Below are positions 5,532 to 7,881 of a stretch of DNA of 7,881 nt, one piece after another. The stretch comes from Candidatus Aminicenantota bacterium. GTDB lineage: Bacteria; Acidobacteriota; Aminicenantia; Aminicenantales; JAFGBC01. Position numbers and translations under genes: made by a program. The notes under the pieces were generated by a model. It was given only the letters and a program-made list of their open reading frames with translations, did no database searches and was not told where the DNA came from. Location of the stretch: contig JAFGBC010000323.1 in assembly GCA_016933355.1 (NCBI GenBank), forward strand, positions 1 through 7,881, given 5' to 3'. Each line of letters opens with the position of its first letter. Positions within the stretch are counted from its first letter, which is position 1.

Positions 5532-7463
5532 GTGTCGTCTTACGACTTCGCCTTCAAGCCGTTCGAGGCCATGACGCCGAACGACTACGCCCGGGTCGGG
5601 TTCAAGTCCGGCCTGGAGATCCACCAGCAACTCCTGACGGCCAAGAAGCTCTTCTGCCGCTGCCCGGCCGGCCGCTATTCCCCCAAGTACGACGCCGAGA
5701 TCCTCCGCCACATGCGTCCGACCCTATCCGAGCTGGGCGAGTACGACGGCACGGCGCTCATGGAGTTCAAGACGAAGAAGGAGATCATCTACCGGATCAA
5801 CCGGGAGACGGTCTGCACCTACGAGATGGACGACACGCCGCCGTTCATGATGGACGAGGAGGCGCTCGACATCGCGCTCGGGGTCGGCCTCCTTTACAAC
5901 TGCGTCATGGTCGACGAGCTCCACATCGCGCGCAAGCAGTACTTGGACGGCTCGATCCCGACCGGCTTCCAGCGGACGACGATCGTCGGCGTCAACGGCT
6001 GGGTTCCCTACAAGGACCGCCGGATCCGGATCGTCCAGCTCGGCCTCGAAGAGGACGCCTGCCGCGAGGTGAGCGACGTCGGGCATCGCCGGACCTACCT
6101 GACCGACCGCCTGGGGATGCCGCTCATCGAGACGGTAACCGCGCCCGACATGATAACACCCCGCGAGGCGGCCGACGTCGGCCAGCTCCTGCGCCGGATC
6201 GTGCGCAGCACGAGCCGCGTCCGGACCGGGATGGGCGCCGCCCGGGAGGACGTCAATGTCAGCGTCACGGGCGGCACCCGGGTCGAGATCAAGGGCGTCC
6301 CCCGCATCCCGCGCATCCCCCTCTTGACCCACAACGAGGCCATGCGCCAGTGGAACCTCCTCCGCCTGCGCGAGGAGCTCGGCCGGCGCGGCATCTCGAC
6401 CGAACGCTTCGCGGCCGATTATTCCGAGATCACCAAGGTCCTGCGCAAGACAGCCTATCTTCCCGTACGGTCGGCGATCGACGCCGGGCTCAGCGTCTAC
6501 GGCGTCCGCCTCTGCGGCTTCCGCGGCCTCCTCCTCTGGCAGACCCAGACCGACACCGTCTTCTCCAAGGAGGTCGCCGACCGCGTCCGCGTCATCGCCT
6601 GCCTGACGACCCTCCCTAACATCGTCCACTCCGACAGCCCGGGCGAGACGCTCGCGAGCGCGGAGTGGCTCAGCGTCCGGAAGGCGCTCGGCGCCCGCGA
6701 CGAAGACACGGTCGTCCTCGTCTGGGGGCCGCCCGAGGACGCCTTAACCGGGGCTAAGGAGATCGTGATCCGGGCCAAGGAAGCGACGATCGGCGTCCCG
6801 TCCGAGACGCGCCAGGCCCTGGCCGACGGGACGAACGGTTTCGAGCGGATCCTGCCCGGGCCGGACCGGATGTACCCCGACACCGACCTTCCTCCTAAGC
6901 GGGTGACGGGCGAGCGCCTGGAACGGATCCGGGCGGGGCTCCCGCCGCGGATCGTGGACCGCGAAGCCCGCTACAAGGCGCTCGGGATTCCCGACGACTT
7001 GAGGATCGCGCTGGCCCGCTCGGCGCGGGCGGGCCTCTTCGAGGCGGCCGCCGAGGACGGAAAGCTCCCGCCTGTGCTCGCGGCCGTCGTCCTCGTCCAG
7101 TATCCCAAGCGGCTCCGCAAGAAGGGACTGCCGGCCGACACGTTGTCGGACGAGACGCTCAACGCCGTTCTCGACGCGCTGAGAGAGAAACGCATCGCCA
7201 AGGACGGCGTCCTGCCGCTCCTGGAGCGCGCCCTCGCCGACGGCAAGCCGGTCGCCGCGCTGCTGCCGCCGCCCTTCGATAAGGCGGCCTTCGAGACGCG
7301 TCTGGCCGCGATCGCCGACGACGTCAAAGGGCGGCGCTTCCGCGACGCCGAAAGCCGCTGGCGCTACGTCATGGGGCTGGTCATGGCGGACTGGCGGGGG
7401 CGAGTCGAGGGACGGACGGCCGCCGAGGGCGTGAGGCGTCGCCTGGAGAGGATCACGGCATGA
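5532..7463 (+). CDS. gatE: Glu-tRNA(Gln) amidotransferase subunit E (archaeal-type GatE)
   Basis: 643 residues; archaeal GatE proteins are typically around 620-635. With GatD, GatE converts mischarged Glu-tRNA(Gln) to Gln-tRNA(Gln): it activates the glutamyl group with ATP and amidates it with ammonia from GatD, in the cytoplasm. GatB/GatE core signatures are visible: GLEIHQQL (27-34), LFCRC (40-44), RPTLSELGEYD, YEMDDTPPF, and the GatE-type DGSIPTGFQRT. Unlike GatB, it has the GAD insertion (about 318-425, from VYGVRLCGFRGLL through IVHSD), also found in bacterial-type AspRS, then the diagnostic RMYPDTDLPP (446-455). The GatB/YqeY-like tail follows (about 497-643), ending in MGLVMADWRGRVEG (614-627). 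The GTG start lies within about 20 nt of the predicted transcription start and has only a weak GGGA 12 nt upstream. ATG 5571 would give an N-terminus closer to archaeal homologues, but with GAGG only 2 nt away. Translation is coupled to gatD. Confidence 0.93.
   Translation: MSSYDFAFKPFEAMTPNDYARVGFKSGLEIHQQLLTAKKLFCRCPAGRYSPKYDAEILRHMRPTLSELGEYDGTALMEFKTKKEIIYRINRETVCTYEMDDTPPFMMDEEALDIALGVGLLYNCVMVDELHIARKQYLDGSIPTGFQRTTIVGVNGWVPYKDRRIRIVQLGLEEDACREVSDVGHRRTYLTDRLGMPLIETVTAPDMITPREAADVGQLLRRIVRSTSRVRTGMGAAREDVNVSVTGGTRVEIKGVPRIPRIPLLTHNEAMRQWNLLRLREELGRRGISTERFAADYSEITKVLRKTAYLPVRSAIDAGLSVYGVRLCGFRGLLLWQTQTDTVFSKEVADRVRVIACLTTLPNIVHSDSPGETLASAEWLSVRKALGARDEDTVVLVWGPPEDALTGAKEIVIRAKEATIGVPSETRQALADGTNGFERILPGPDRMYPDTDLPPKRVTGERLERIRAGLPPRIVDREARYKALGIPDDLRIALARSARAGLFEAAAEDGKLPPVLAAVVLVQYPKRLRKKGLPADTLSDETLNAVLDALREKRIAKDGVLPLLERALADGKPVAALLPPPFDKAAFETRLAAIADDVKGRRFRDAESRWRYVMGLVMADWRGRVEGRTAAEGVRRRLERITA
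7445..7462 (+). promoter_or_regulatory. ribosome binding site of gatD within the end of gatE
   Basis: GGAGAGG (7445-7451) lies 8 nt before ATG 7460-7462. The ATG shares bases with the gatE stop TGA 7461-7463 (ATGA overlap), so gatD has both its own strong Shine-Dalgarno and a termination-reinitiation arrangement. Confidence 0.6.
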
Positions 7464-7881
7464 GCGACGTCGTCGACCCCGCCCTGTATAAAGGATACAA
7501 GGGGCGCGCCCTCGAGGTCCTCAAAAGCTTCCAGGCCCAGGTCTGGAGCGACGTCACGATCACGACCGAGAAGGGCGAGTACACGGGCATCATCCTGCCC
7601 CGCTCCGAGACGGCCGACCCGCTCCACATCGTCCTCAAGCTCCGTTCGGGCTACAACATCGGCATCCTGGCCGAGAGCGTCCGAGCCGTCGACATCCAGG
7701 GCCGCAAAGAGGCCCATTATAAGATCCCCGAGAAGGACTTCCCCTACGACCCGGCCAAGCCGCGGGTCAAGCTCCTCGGGACGGGCGGGACGATCGCGAG
7801 CCGCCTCGACTACCGGACGGGCGCCGTCATCCCGGCCTTCTCGCCGGGCGAGCTCTACGGGTCGGTGCCCGAGCTGGCCGA
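7460..7881 (+). CDS. gatD: Glu-tRNA(Gln) amidotransferase subunit D (archaeal-type GatD), N-terminal part
   Basis: 140 codons are present before the right edge cuts the gene; complete GatD proteins are over 400 residues. GatD is an asparaginase-like glutaminase that releases ammonia for GatE. The first ~85 residues form the N-terminal domain specific to GatD and absent from free L-asparaginases: GYKGRALEV (12-20), TGIILPR (42-48), and LKLRSGYNIGI (59-69). The asparaginase fold begins at about residue 102 with LLGTGGTIAS (105-114); T108 corresponds to the nucleophilic threonine of type II asparaginases. DYRTGAVIPAF (117-127) and the following SPGELYGSVPEL match the GatD pattern closely. The remaining catalytic residues (second Thr, Asp, Lys) lie outside the window and cannot be checked. 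The order gatE-gatD with a 4 bp overlap fits equimolar synthesis of the heterotetramer. Confidence 0.93.
   Translation, partial: MSDVVDPALYKGYKGRALEVLKSFQAQVWSDVTITTEKGEYTGIILPRSETADPLHIVLKLRSGYNIGILAESVRAVDIQGRKEAHYKIPEKDFPYDPAKPRVKLLGTGGTIASRLDYRTGAVIPAFSPGELYGSVPELA

Noticed and set aside
5724..6629. Minus-strand open frame of 301 codons antisense to gatE.
   Set aside because: The opposite strand encodes well-conserved GatE throughout; the antisense translation is low-complexity Asp/Ala/Arg-rich.
5532..7463. GatB of a GatCAB complex as an alternative name for the gatE product.
   Set aside because: The GAD insertion, the RMYPDTD motif, the 643-residue length and the adjacent GatD are specific to GatE; GatB is around 480 residues and lacks GAD.
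7460..7881. Ordinary L-asparaginase (AnsA/AnsB) as an alternative name for the gatD product.
   Set aside because: The GatD-specific N-terminal domain precedes the TGGTIAS motif and the gene is coupled to gatE.

Overview
The window is GC-rich, densely coding bacterial DNA. It holds two genes cut by the window edges and three complete ones. Bacterial character shows in four candidate sigma70-type promoters (TTGACA-like -35, 17-18 bp spacer, TATnnT-like -10), Shine-Dalgarno sites before several starts, and the bacterial DUF485, CBS/DUF294 and OFA-transporter families. The style and gene content resemble uncultured Acidobacteriota-related lineages such as Candidatus Aminicenantes. That placement is a guess from general impression, not something the sequence proves.

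Left part (1-259, minus strand): a small two-helix DUF485 membrane protein that runs off the left edge. Relatives usually sit beside a sodium:solute symporter of the acetate-permease (ActP) type. A 200 bp intergenic region follows, with candidate divergent promoters.

Centre (460-3768, plus strand): one 1102-residue polypeptide that joins a cytoplasmic PHP phosphoesterase domain, a membrane-anchored periplasmic sCache sensor, a PAS domain, a CBS pair and a GlnD-like DUF294 nucleotidyltransferase with its DUF294_C partner. This is the most unusual object in the window. It looks like a ligand-controlled enzyme that carries both a nucleotidyl-transfer module and a possible removal module. It converges on, and overlaps by 4 bp with, a minus-strand OFA-family major facilitator transporter (3765-5366) that carries an extra C-terminal helix. 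DUF485, sCache/DUF294 and OFA together suggest a locus for uptake and sensing of small monocarboxylates such as acetate, lactate, oxalate or formate.

Right part (5532-7881, plus strand): gatE followed by gatD (truncated), coupled by an ATGA overlap. They encode the GatDE Glu-tRNA(Gln) amidotransferase that is classically regarded as archaeal. Its presence among bacterial genes with a bacterial-type promoter suggests an archaeal-type route to Gln-tRNA(Gln) in a bacterium. The 165 bp between the transporter gene and gatE contains back-to-back promoters with a 12 bp palindrome midway between their -35 boxes.

No rRNA, tRNA, CRISPR array, insertion sequence or convincing intrinsic terminator was seen.
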